NCBI GenBank assembly: GCA_035318745.1
Contig: DATHEA010000023.1
Coordinates: 1-43,933, forward strand
Source: VRUE01 sp035318745
GTDB taxonomy: Bacteria; Actinomycetota; Thermoleophilia; Solirubrobacterales; 70-9
Reading direction: 5' to 3'
Length of the DNA stretch: 43,933 bases
Below, one piece after another: positions 1 through 6,548 of the stretch. The position numbers and the translations under genes are program-made. The first letter of the stretch is position 1. Each line of letters starts with the position of its first letter. The notes beneath the pieces are model-generated. The model had not been told where the DNA came from, made no database searches, and saw only the letters and a list, made by a program, of their open reading frames with translations.

Positions 1-217
1 CGTCGAGCGCGACGGCCTCGCCCAGATCTCCGACGGCGGCGAGCTGGAGTCGATAGTGGCCGCCGCGGTCGAGGCCAATCCCGAGGCCGCCGAGCAGATC
101 CGCTCCGGCAACCAGAAGGCGATTGGCGCCATTGTCGGGGCAGTGATGAAGCAAACCAAGGGCCGCGCCGACGGCGGCGAGGTCAACCGCCTGATCAAGG
201 AGAAGCTGGGGATTTAG
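1..217 (+). CDS. gatB: Aspartyl/glutamyl-tRNA(Asn/Gln) amidotransferase subunit B, 3' end only
   Basis: The window opens inside this gene; the reading frame starts at base 2 and stops at TAG 215-217, giving the last 71 residues. The visible part is the helical C-terminal GatB/YqeY tail domain, which binds the tRNA elbow. Its signature is the run SGNQKAIGAIVGAVMKQTKG followed by a lysine-rich end (NRLIKEKLGI). The enzyme amidates Glu-tRNA(Gln) or Asp-tRNA(Asn) in the cytoplasm as part of GatCAB. The N-terminal catalytic part and the start lie outside the window. The family call rests on the tail motif alone. Confidence 0.85.
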   Translation, partial: VERDGLAQISDGGELESIVAAAVEANPEAAEQIRSGNQKAIGAIVGAVMKQTKGRADGGEVNRLIKEKLGI

Positions 218-384
218 CTACCGCGCAGGCCAGGCATGGGGGCGAACCCGTCCCGTTGGCGGCTTGGTTAGTTCGTGGCTAACACAACAGCGGTGGTCCT
301 ACTGGCCAACGCGGGCGTGATGCGGGCGCTGATAGCGCTCGCATCGAAGCTCGCGGATCGCTAGGCGGATACACCGCAAAAAGA

Positions 385-415
385 AACGGCCCCGGGGATA
401 CGTCCCGGGGCCGTT
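385..415 (-). terminator. Perfect 12-bp GC-rich hairpin with its T-run on the minus strand
   Basis: Arms AACGGCCCCGGG (385-396) and CCCGGGGCCGTT (404-415) pair perfectly around a 7-nt loop. On the plus strand the hairpin is followed by CAGTGTGG, with no T-run. It is preceded by AAAAAGAAA, which becomes TTTCTTTTT after the hairpin on the minus strand, so the classical intrinsic terminator reads leftward. It may still help end gatB transcription from the left, but its polarity is opposite to both neighbouring genes. Confidence 0.65.
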
Positions 416-500
416 CAGTGTGGATAACACAAGTGAATGAAACTTTAGCGCTACAGGATGCAAAGCGTCGCGATGAAGGTGATACTCGTGCCATCTGAAA

Positions 501-523
501 CTTTGTAACAGGTTGTTACAAAG
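501..523. promoter_or_regulatory. Operator-like perfect inverted repeat upstream of the NADH dehydrogenase
   Basis: CTTTGTAACA (501-510), spacer GGT, TGTTACAAAG (514-523): a perfect 10-bp dyad ending 15 bp before the ATG at 539. Size, symmetry and AT-richness match operators of dimeric helix-turn-helix repressors such as TetR-type proteins. No regulator gene is adjacent, so the partner is unknown. Confidence 0.6.
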
Positions 524-538
524 TGCTACGGTGACTTC

Positions 539-1813
539 ATGGCCTGGAACGTCGTAATCGCCGGTGGAGGCTTCGGTGGGGCGATGGCGGCTCGGGAGCT
601 GGAGCGGATCATGCCGCGGCAGTCGGCTCGACTCACTCTGGTCAACGACGTCAACTTCATGCTCTACACGCCGTTCTTGCCCGAGGCGGCGGCGGGGACG
701 TTGGAGCCGCGCCATGTGGTCACGCCGCTGCGCGAGATTCTCGATCGGACCTACCTGCGGCTTGGCACGATCTCCGGCCACGACCCCGAGGCGCGCACGG
801 TCGAGCTGCGCACTCGCGAAGGCGAAAGCGAGCAACTTCCCTACGACCAGCTCCTGCTCGCTCTCGGCTCAGTCTCAAGGGTGCTGCCGGTTCCCGGCCT
901 TGCCGAGCACGCGGTCGGCTTCAAGAGCCTCGCCGACGCGATCTGGCTACGCAACCACGTGGTCGAGACGCTGGAGGCGGCCAATGCAAGCGAGGATCCG
1001 GCCCGCCGCGACGAGTTGCTCACCTACGTCTTCGTCGGCGGCGGATACGCCGGCCTCGAGGCGCTCGCCGAGCTCCAGGACTTCGCCGCCGACGCAATGG
1101 AGAGCTACCCGCGCGCCCGGCTGCACGGCATGCGCTGGGTGCTGGTCGAGGCGACCGGCCGGGTCCTGCCCGAGATCGACATCGGTCTCGCCGACTACGC
1201 GCTGCGCGAGCTGCGCGGCCGTGGCATCGACATCCGTCTCGAGACTACGCTGGAGGAGGTCAGCGCCGACCGCGCCCGCCTCTCCAGTGGCGAGACCCTG
1301 CCGACCCGCACCTTGGTCTGGACCGCGGGAGTCGCGCCGCACCCGAGCTTGCGGCGGTTGAGCCTGGCGCTCGACGAGCGGGGCCGGGTTCCGGTCGACG
1401 ACCATCTGCGTGTGCGGGGGTCGGATTCGGTCTGGGCGGTCGGCGATTGCGCGGCGGCGCCCGACCCCGGCGGCGGCTTCTACCCACCGACTGCCCAGCA
1501 CGCGGTCCGGCAAGGCCCGGTCGCGGCCCGCAACATCGCCGCCGAGCTGGGCATCGGCACGGCGCGCCCCTTCGAGTACCGCGGCAACGCGTCCTTCGTC
1601 AACCTCGGCCGCTACAAGGCGGTGGGCAGGGTCGGCGGTCGCAAGTTCCGCGGCTTTCCGGCCTGGTGGATGGCGAGGACCTACCACATGAGCCAGATTC
1701 CGGGTGTCGCCCGCAAGGTGCGGGCGGTGATCGACTGGACGGCCAGCCTTCCCTTCCGCCGGGATCTAGCCGAGGTCGGATCGATCGGGCACCCCGAGCG
1801 TTTGGGCGAGTGA
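539..1813 (+). CDS. Type II NADH dehydrogenase-like FAD oxidoreductase
   Basis: A 424-aa single-subunit flavoprotein of the pyridine nucleotide-disulfide oxidoreductase fold. Residues 5-14 (VVIAGGGFGG) form the FAD-binding Rossmann loop. A second dinucleotide loop, YVFVGGGYAGLEAL, lies near residue 165 and would bind NAD(P)H. The motif WAVGDCAAAPDP, near residue 300, is the C-terminal FAD contact, followed by TAQHAVRQGPVAARNI, typical of NDH-2. The C-terminal ~80 residues contain a tryptophan-rich patch (GFPAWWMARTYHM) suited to membrane contact. NDH-2 enzymes pass electrons from NADH to menaquinone without pumping protons, which fits the menaquinone genes at 11.5-18.8 kb. The ATG at 539 lies just behind the dyad at 501-523, implying repression. 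A related flavin reductase role cannot be excluded. Confidence 0.85.
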   Translation: MAWNVVIAGGGFGGAMAARELERIMPRQSARLTLVNDVNFMLYTPFLPEAAAGTLEPRHVVTPLREILDRTYLRLGTISGHDPEARTVELRTREGESEQLPYDQLLLALGSVSRVLPVPGLAEHAVGFKSLADAIWLRNHVVETLEAANASEDPARRDELLTYVFVGGGYAGLEALAELQDFAADAMESYPRARLHGMRWVLVEATGRVLPEIDIGLADYALRELRGRGIDIRLETTLEEVSADRARLSSGETLPTRTLVWTAGVAPHPSLRRLSLALDERGRVPVDDHLRVRGSDSVWAVGDCAAAPDPGGGFYPPTAQHAVRQGPVAARNIAAELGIGTARPFEYRGNASFVNLGRYKAVGRVGGRKFRGFPAWWMARTYHMSQIPGVARKVRAVIDWTASLPFRRDLAEVGSIGHPERLGE

Positions 1814-1838
1814 TTCGCCTGGCCGCGACAATGAACCC

Positions 1839-2123
1839 GTGGGCTTCGAGTACCTCTTCATAGCGGGCCTCTTCGGCCTGGCCACGGCGCTCATCGGCCG
1901 CGCCAAGGGCAGCTCGTTCTGGGTCTGGCTGCTGGTCGGCACTGTGCTGCCACCGCTCGGCCTGATCGCGGTCATCCTCTACCGCAGAGAGAAGGACGAA
2001 CCGGAACGGCAGTGCCCCAACTGTCACAAGGCGGTCAAGCTCTACGTCCAGGTCTGCCCCCGCTGCGGCGCCGACCTGTATCTGCCCGATCCGGCAGCAG
2101 TCCGGCATCCCGGGGTGGAATAG
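1839..2123 (+). CDS. Small membrane protein with C-terminal zinc ribbon
   Basis: A 94-aa protein starting at GTG 1839; no in-frame ATG is available. Residues ~4-20 and ~27-47 are hydrophobic and form two membrane segments separated by a short basic loop (GRAKGSS). The C-terminal third carries CPNC and CPRC pairs spaced as in zinc-ribbon domains, so it should bind one zinc ion in the cytoplasm. It follows the NADH dehydrogenase by 25 bp and may be co-transcribed. Proteins of this layout are common in Actinobacteria without assigned function; I do not recognise a specific family. Confidence 0.7.
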   Translation: MGFEYLFIAGLFGLATALIGRAKGSSFWVWLLVGTVLPPLGLIAVILYRREKDEPERQCPNCHKAVKLYVQVCPRCGADLYLPDPAAVRHPGVE

Positions 2124-2174
2124 AGGGCACGCGCACCGGGTAAAGGTCCGGCAGCAATCTGACGAGGAGATCGT

Positions 2175-3698
2175 GTGTGCTGGATTTCGAGGCTCGCCCT
2201 GCCGACGATGTTGGTTTCGCTCTGCTGCGTCGCCGGAGCATCCGCCGCCACGCTTCAGCCCATCGGCGATTTCGATCAGCCGATCTTCGTCACCTCCGAT
2301 CCGACCAACCCGGCCGATCTCTTCGTCGTCGAGCGGGAAGGAAGAGTGGTGGAGGACGATGGCGGCAGCCGCAGCGTCTTCGCCGATCTCACCGATCTGG
2401 TCAGTTGCTGCGAAAGCGAGCGCGGTCTGCTCTCGATCGCGCTTGCCCCGGACTTCGCCACGTCGGGCCGCTTCTACGCTGCCTACGCGGGCAAACCTGC
2501 AGCGGGGGGCGCGGAAGGCGACGTACACGTAGATGCCTTTCGCCATGACAGCGGTGCGCTCGTCCGCGAACCGCTCTTCAGCGTCGGCCACGCGACCAAC
2601 GCAAATCACAACGGCGGCCAGCTCGAGCTCGGGCCGGACGGCAACCTCTATATCTCGATCGGCGACGGTGGCGGTGGCGGCGACCCCTTCGAAAGCGGTC
2701 AGGACCTCGACAGCCTGCTCGGCAAGATCCTCCGCCTCGAACCACACCCGGGTGCAGAAGCGCAAATCTGGAGCTACGGGCTGAGGAATCCCTGGCGCTT
2801 CTCCTTCGACCGCCTCAGCGGCGCCATGGTCATCGCCGACGTCGGGCAGAACGCCCGCGAGGAGATCGATTACGTGCCGAGCCCAGCCCCCGGCGTGGTC
2901 GGTGGCAACGGCAACAACTACGGCTGGAACTGTCGCGAGGGCTTCAGCGCCTACCCCGAACCGGGTGCGAGCTGCGCCGGGGCCAGCGGCTTCGCCGAAC
3001 CGGTCTTCGACTACCCCCATGCCGATCCCGGCGACGGCATGGCCCACGGTTGCTCGATCACCGGTGGCTACGTCGCGCGCGACTCCAGCCTCGGCGATCT
3101 CTACGGCCGCTACGTCTACGCGGACTACTGCGTGGGCGAGATTCGCTCGCTGGTCCTACCCGCGACGGGAGAAGGCGTCGCCGGCGAAGATCGATCGGAG
3201 GGGCTCGGCGTCGCCCACCCTGTTTCCTTTGGCGAAGATTCCTGCGGACGCCTCTACGTCGTCTCTCAGGTGGGAACGGTGTATCGCTTCGTTGGAGCGA
3301 CCCCCGCCGCTTGCGCTGCGACCCATGCGCCATCCGCATCGCCGGTCGCGACCCGTGCTCCGAAGGGCAAACGGGCGCGGCTGCACCTGACCGTCAGAGC
3401 ACGTCCGGTGCAGGGTGCGCTGAACTGCTCCTCACCGCACGCTTGGCCCCCTGCGCGGACCAGGCAGGTGAGATGGTTCATCTCAATCGTGGTGGCCGCC
3501 GCCTTGCCGGAAAGCGCCTCGACCGCGACTGCGTCGCTCGCTTTCATCGCCGGATCGAGCACCGATCCACCTTCCGGGCGCTATTGCCGAGCGGCGACTA
3601 CCGCAGCCAGGTGCGGACGATCGCGTTGGCGAAGCCGAGGCCATAGCGGACGACGGCCGGCTTCTTCGAGTGCCCGTGGAGACGCTTGGCGACGGTGA
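2175..3698 (+). CDS. Secreted PQQ-type sugar dehydrogenase (glucose/sorbosone dehydrogenase family), C-terminus probably frameshifted
   Basis: GTG 2175 follows the ribosome site GAGGAGA (2163-2169). The N-terminus is a signal peptide (LVSLCCVAGASAA). Residues ~25-375 show the six-bladed propeller signatures of soluble glucose dehydrogenase relatives: LLSIALAPDF, NHNGGQLELGPDGNLYISIGD, WSYGLRNPWRFSFD and DVGQNAREEID. These enzymes oxidise aldoses outside the cell using PQQ; substrate unknown. After GTVYRFVGATPA (about 3300) the open frame becomes low-complexity Pro/Arg/Ser-rich. The -1 frame instead reads a plausible Cys-containing domain (CDPCAIRIAGRDPC ... LNRGGRRLAGKRLDRDC) ending at 3646. 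A one-base shift near 3300-3325 would join them, giving ~490 aa. The tail overlaps the minus-strand glycosyltransferase by 49-101 bp. Confidence 0.75.
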   Translation: MCWISRLALPTMLVSLCCVAGASAATLQPIGDFDQPIFVTSDPTNPADLFVVEREGRVVEDDGGSRSVFADLTDLVSCCESERGLLSIALAPDFATSGRFYAAYAGKPAAGGAEGDVHVDAFRHDSGALVREPLFSVGHATNANHNGGQLELGPDGNLYISIGDGGGGGDPFESGQDLDSLLGKILRLEPHPGAEAQIWSYGLRNPWRFSFDRLSGAMVIADVGQNAREEIDYVPSPAPGVVGGNGNNYGWNCREGFSAYPEPGASCAGASGFAEPVFDYPHADPGDGMAHGCSITGGYVARDSSLGDLYGRYVYADYCVGEIRSLVLPATGEGVAGEDRSEGLGVAHPVSFGEDSCGRLYVVSQVGTVYRFVGATPAACAATHAPSASPVATRAPKGKRARLHLTVRARPVQGALNCSSPHAWPPARTRQVRWFISIVVAAALPESASTATASLAFIAGSSTDPPSGRYCRAATTAARCGRSRWRSRGHSGRRPASSSARGDAWRR

Positions 3699-4665
3699 CC
3701 GGAATCTCTTTGGCGGGGACGCCGCGCTTGATCGCCTCGATCATGAACTCGGAGGTGTGGAATTGCTCCTGTCGCAGGACGAGCTGCGGGAGAACGGTCG
3801 TGCGGACGGCGCGGTAGCCGTTGGAGCAGTCGCTGACCTTGGTGCGGGTGATGAAGGAGACGAGGCGGTTGAAGAAGACGATCCCCAACTCGCGGGCGAA
3901 ATGGTTGTCGTCGGCCTTGCCGAGCACGCGCGAGCCGTGGGCGACGTCGACCGCGCCGTCGAGCACCGGCTTGACCAGGCGCTCCATCTCCGACGGAAGG
4001 TGCTGCCCGTCGGCGTCGAGGGTTACGACGACCTCGGCACCCGAGTCGACCATCAGTCGATAGCCGGTTCGCAACGCCGCGCCGCCGCCGCGGTTGATCA
4101 CGTGGCGGGCGATCACTGCGCCGTGCTCGGCGGCGACGTCGCCGGTGCCGTCGCGAGAGCCGTCGTCGACCACCAGCACCGAGGTCTGTGTGCCGCAAAC
4201 CTCAGTCGGCATCAGGTCGAGCACCTGGCCGATGTTCTCGGCCTCGTTGTAGGCGGGGACGAGGATCGCAATCTTGCCGCGAAAGCGCTCCGGCAGATTC
4301 GCCTGGCGGAACTCCTCCCAGGCGAGCCCCTCGAGCACGGCGGAGAGCTGGCGTGCGTTGCGTGCAGCCTGCGACAGCGCTCGCAAGACGAGCAGGAAGA
4401 GGACGAAGATCGAGAAGACGGCGAGACCGAGGATGCGGCCGCCGTTGCCCTTTTCGAAGGAGAAGGCAGAGAGCAGCTTGTCGGTCAGCTCGGTCCCGGA
4501 GACGATCGTCAGACCGATGCCGGCGGCGAGCAGAATCAGCACGTCGACGTTGCGCAGGGTGCGGCGGCGCAGGACCGCATAGGCGACGATTGCCGCTGCG
4601 ATCAGCAGTCCGGCGGCGCGCAGCGCCGTCAGCTCGGAGGGGAAGATGCCTGCCTCGGGGACCAT
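3598..4665 (-). CDS. Family 2 glycosyltransferase, polyprenyl-phosphate sugar synthase type
   Basis: About 355 aa from ATG 4665; the open frame extends upstream but only as a shadow of the next gene. Residues ~10-110 contain three hydrophobic segments, followed by a GT-A catalytic domain. Visible motifs are ILVPAYNEAENIGQVL, VLVVDDGSRDGTGDVA, the metal-binding VTLDADGQH, and DCSNGYRAVR further on. This is the pattern of enzymes that load a sugar onto polyprenyl phosphate (dolichol-phosphate mannose synthase-like), supplying membrane glycosyltransferases. The adjacent ArnT/PMT-like enzyme, whose end it overlaps by 37 bp, would be a natural user. No clear Shine-Dalgarno precedes the ATG, consistent with translational coupling. 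Donor sugar unknown. Confidence 0.85.
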   Translation of the reverse strand: MVPEAGIFPSELTALRAAGLLIAAAIVAYAVLRRRTLRNVDVLILLAAGIGLTIVSGTELTDKLLSAFSFEKGNGGRILGLAVFSIFVLFLLVLRALSQAARNARQLSAVLEGLAWEEFRQANLPERFRGKIAILVPAYNEAENIGQVLDLMPTEVCGTQTSVLVVDDGSRDGTGDVAAEHGAVIARHVINRGGGAALRTGYRLMVDSGAEVVVTLDADGQHLPSEMERLVKPVLDGAVDVAHGSRVLGKADDNHFARELGIVFFNRLVSFITRTKVSDCSNGYRAVRTTVLPQLVLRQEQFHTSEFMIEAIKRGVPAKEIPVTVAKRLHGHSKKPAVVRYGLGFANAIVRTWLR

Positions 4666-6086
4666 GAGCTGCTGGAGGATATGGCTGCGCCCAGCCGCGA
4701 CAGGGCGACACCGGCGAGCGGAAAGATCAGGGTCATCAGGATCTCGTTGCGTCTCGGCGCCGCCAGCGAGGCCGCGCCGACGGCGGTGACGAGGACAATC
4801 GGGGTAGCCATCGCGACCAGCTCCCACCAGCGGCGCCGCAGCCCGAGCAGGGTGAGGCCGACGAGGCCGAGCAGCACCAGCAGCGCTTGGACGACACGCC
4901 CGGCGCCCGATTCCATCGCTTCGCCGATGCCCGCGCTCCACATCCGCCAGACCTTGCGCACGGTCATTGCCGCGTAGCCGAGCGGGTCTTCGCCGAAGTA
5001 CTTGGAGAAGTTCTGCTTACCGATCTTGCCCAGCGCCGAATCGCGCGGCAGGGCCGGATAGCGGGCGGCCACCCGGTCGAACAACGGCGCCGGATCGACT
5101 TTTTCCAGCTCTTCGGAATGCGGCGGCAATTCGCGATGCTGGTAGCGCTCGACCAGGAGCGCCTTCACCCGCTGATATTCGCCGTCGGCAGGCAGGAAAG
5201 TGCCAACGTATAACGCCTTACCACCGCCGGTCGAGATCGGTACCGTGCGGTCGAGGACGATCTGGTTGTGGACCGTCCAGGGGACGATCGGCACCAGCAG
5301 CGCGGCGATGAACAGGCTGGCGGCGGCGAGGCCGGGTTGCCAGCCACGTTCGTGGCCGATGCGGATTACCGCCAGCACTGCGAAGGCAACCCCGACCAGG
5401 AGATACTCGGGGCGGATCAGGGCGGTCAGGCCAAATAGAAAACCAGGGACCAGCCATTTCAGCGTGCGGGTCCTGTCGCGGTGGGAGGGGGTGTTAGCGG
5501 ACTCACCCGTCCGAACACCCCCTCCCACCGCGCCACCCGCACGATGGATGCCTAAGTCCGCAGCCCAAAGGAAGGCCAGGATTGCGGCTGGCAGGGTGAG
5601 GATTGCGGGGGGCTCGCTGTAAAGGGCTCCCGTTGAGTGGATGAAGGGCGGATAGGCGGCGACACCTAGGGCGGCGATCAAACCGGCGGGGCGGCAGTTG
5701 AGTCGGCGGCCGAGGAGGTAGGCGACGACGATCGCTGCGAGGCCGAGTAGTAGCTCGACGATCCTTGCGGTGCCTTCGCGGGCGCCGGCGGTCGCGTAGA
5801 AGGAAGCTGCGTAGAGCAGGGGTGCTCCCGGTGACCAGTCGCTGGCGTCGCGAAAGGTCGGCCCGCCGTAGCTGCCTTCCTCGTAGAGCGACTTGGAGAG
5901 TGCGTAGTAGGCGTGGGCGTCGTCCCCTGGCGTTGCCAGGGGCTCGACCACTCGGTAGGCGCGCAGGCCGAAGCCGAGTACGAGGATCAGCGCCAGCAGG
6001 ATCAGCGTCTTCCTCCCGTGGCGCTCGGGCAGCGCCCGGATCCAATTGCCGATCGCGGTCAAGGTGGCTGAGGCTATCCGGCGCAA
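4629..6086 (-). CDS. Integral membrane glycosyltransferase, ArnT/PMT (GT39/GT83)-like
   Basis: A 485-aa protein with about ten hydrophobic segments. The first extracellular loop carries the expected acidic motif after TM1 (residues ~54-60, TPGDDAHAYY) and a DWSPGAPLLYA motif; the conserved RPEY loop is near residue 228. Such enzymes move a sugar from a polyprenyl-phosphate carrier to protein, lipid or glycan on the outer membrane face. Start is TTG 6086; no ATG fits. It is paralogous to the gene at 6514-7926 (shared RPEYL and ISTGGG motifs). Between LWAADLG and the WLVPG segment (residues ~175-210) lies a glycine-rich insert encoded by a perfect DNA palindrome (5478-5531). The extreme C-terminus is a low-complexity serine run overlapping the downstream gene. 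Confidence 0.8.
   Translation of the reverse strand: MRRIASATLTAIGNWIRALPERHGRKTLILLALILVLGFGLRAYRVVEPLATPGDDAHAYYALSKSLYEEGSYGGPTFRDASDWSPGAPLLYAASFYATAGAREGTARIVELLLGLAAIVVAYLLGRRLNCRPAGLIAALGVAAYPPFIHSTGALYSEPPAILTLPAAILAFLWAADLGIHRAGGAVGGGVRTGESANTPSHRDRTRTLKWLVPGFLFGLTALIRPEYLLVGVAFAVLAVIRIGHERGWQPGLAAASLFIAALLVPIVPWTVHNQIVLDRTVPISTGGGKALYVGTFLPADGEYQRVKALLVERYQHRELPPHSEELEKVDPAPLFDRVAARYPALPRDSALGKIGKQNFSKYFGEDPLGYAAMTVRKVWRMWSAGIGEAMESGAGRVVQALLVLLGLVGLTLLGLRRRWWELVAMATPIVLVTAVGAASLAAPRRNEILMTLIFPLAGVALSRLGAAISSSSSWSPRQASSPPS
5478..5531. repeat. Perfect 18-bp inverted repeat inside the glycosyltransferase gene
   Basis: GCGGTGGGAGGGGGTGTT (5478-5495) and its exact complement (5514-5531) flank an 18-nt loop that itself folds: CGGAC (5498-5502) pairs with GTCCG (5509-5513). 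It is translated in frame as a Gly/Arg/Thr-rich linker between two membrane segments. The paralogous gene carries the unrelated-arm palindrome 7307-7431 at the corresponding protein position, with the same inner CGGAC/GTCCG stem. Confidence 0.85.
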
Positions 6087-6149
6087 GGGCGTCGGGCGCC
6101 GGTGTCGAAGTGGGGTGGCCTGATCATGAATCCTCTGAAAGGAGCCTCA

Positions 6150-6548
6150 ATGCCACGTTCCCCACTGATCGCGTTCTGCGCATTCCTCTGCGCGGCGCTT
6201 GTGTTTGCATCGGGCGCAGCCGCGATGCCCACGGAAAACCTTCCCACGGAAAAGACCTGCATCGCAGCATCCCCGCAGGTGGTTGGAGGGAAAACCACCG
6301 CGAAGCTGACCGCGAGCAACGTCGATCCGTCGCAGGCGCGATTCGCCACCTGCGGGCAAGCTCAACGGGTGATGAAGAAGGTCACCGAACTTGGCCTCGA
6401 GCAGCCGCGCGGCGACGTCGGCGGGTTCTACTGCAGGCCGACCGTGTTCTCGACCGAACCGGACTTCGTGCGTTACATCTGCACCTTCAAAGGAGCCGAT
6501 ACGGCGACCTTCGTCAAGCTGACTTTCGCAGTCCAGTACAAGTCCTGA
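6150..6548 (+). CDS. Small secreted protein of unknown function
   Basis: A 132-aa protein. The open frame reaches back to 6102, but ATG 6150 is preceded by AAAGGAG at the right spacing and gives a clean signal peptide (LIAFCAFLCAALVFASGAAA), so I choose it. The mature part has four cysteines, at least some probably disulfide-bonded, and ends in a beta-rich stretch (VRYICTFKGADTATFVKLTFAVQYKS). I do not recognise a named domain. It sits alone on the plus strand between two minus-strand glycosyltransferases. Its last 35 bp overlap the 3' end of the gene at 6514-7926 tail to tail. Confidence 0.75.
   Translation: MPRSPLIAFCAFLCAALVFASGAAAMPTENLPTEKTCIAASPQVVGGKTTAKLTASNVDPSQARFATCGQAQRVMKKVTELGLEQPRGDVGGFYCRPTVFSTEPDFVRYICTFKGADTATFVKLTFAVQYKS

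Larger units (their letters stand above)
218..538. other. Non-coding gap between gatB and the NADH dehydrogenase gene
   Basis: This 321-bp gap holds a strong GC-rich hairpin (385-415) and a perfect inverted repeat (501-523), both listed separately. A 29-codon GTG-started frame (275-364) is present but has no support beyond being open. The stretch 416-500 is less GC-rich than the neighbouring genes. I see no tRNA or other RNA gene in it. Confidence 0.6.

Noticed and set aside
275..364. A 29-codon GTG-started ORF after gatB with a hydrophobic composition
   Set aside because: No ribosome site or recognisable similarity; short open frames are common by chance in such GC-rich DNA.
279..494. A 71-aa minus-strand ORF ahead of the NADH dehydrogenase
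   Set aside because: It runs straight through the terminator hairpin at 385-415 and has low-complexity Pro/Arg composition; more likely non-coding.
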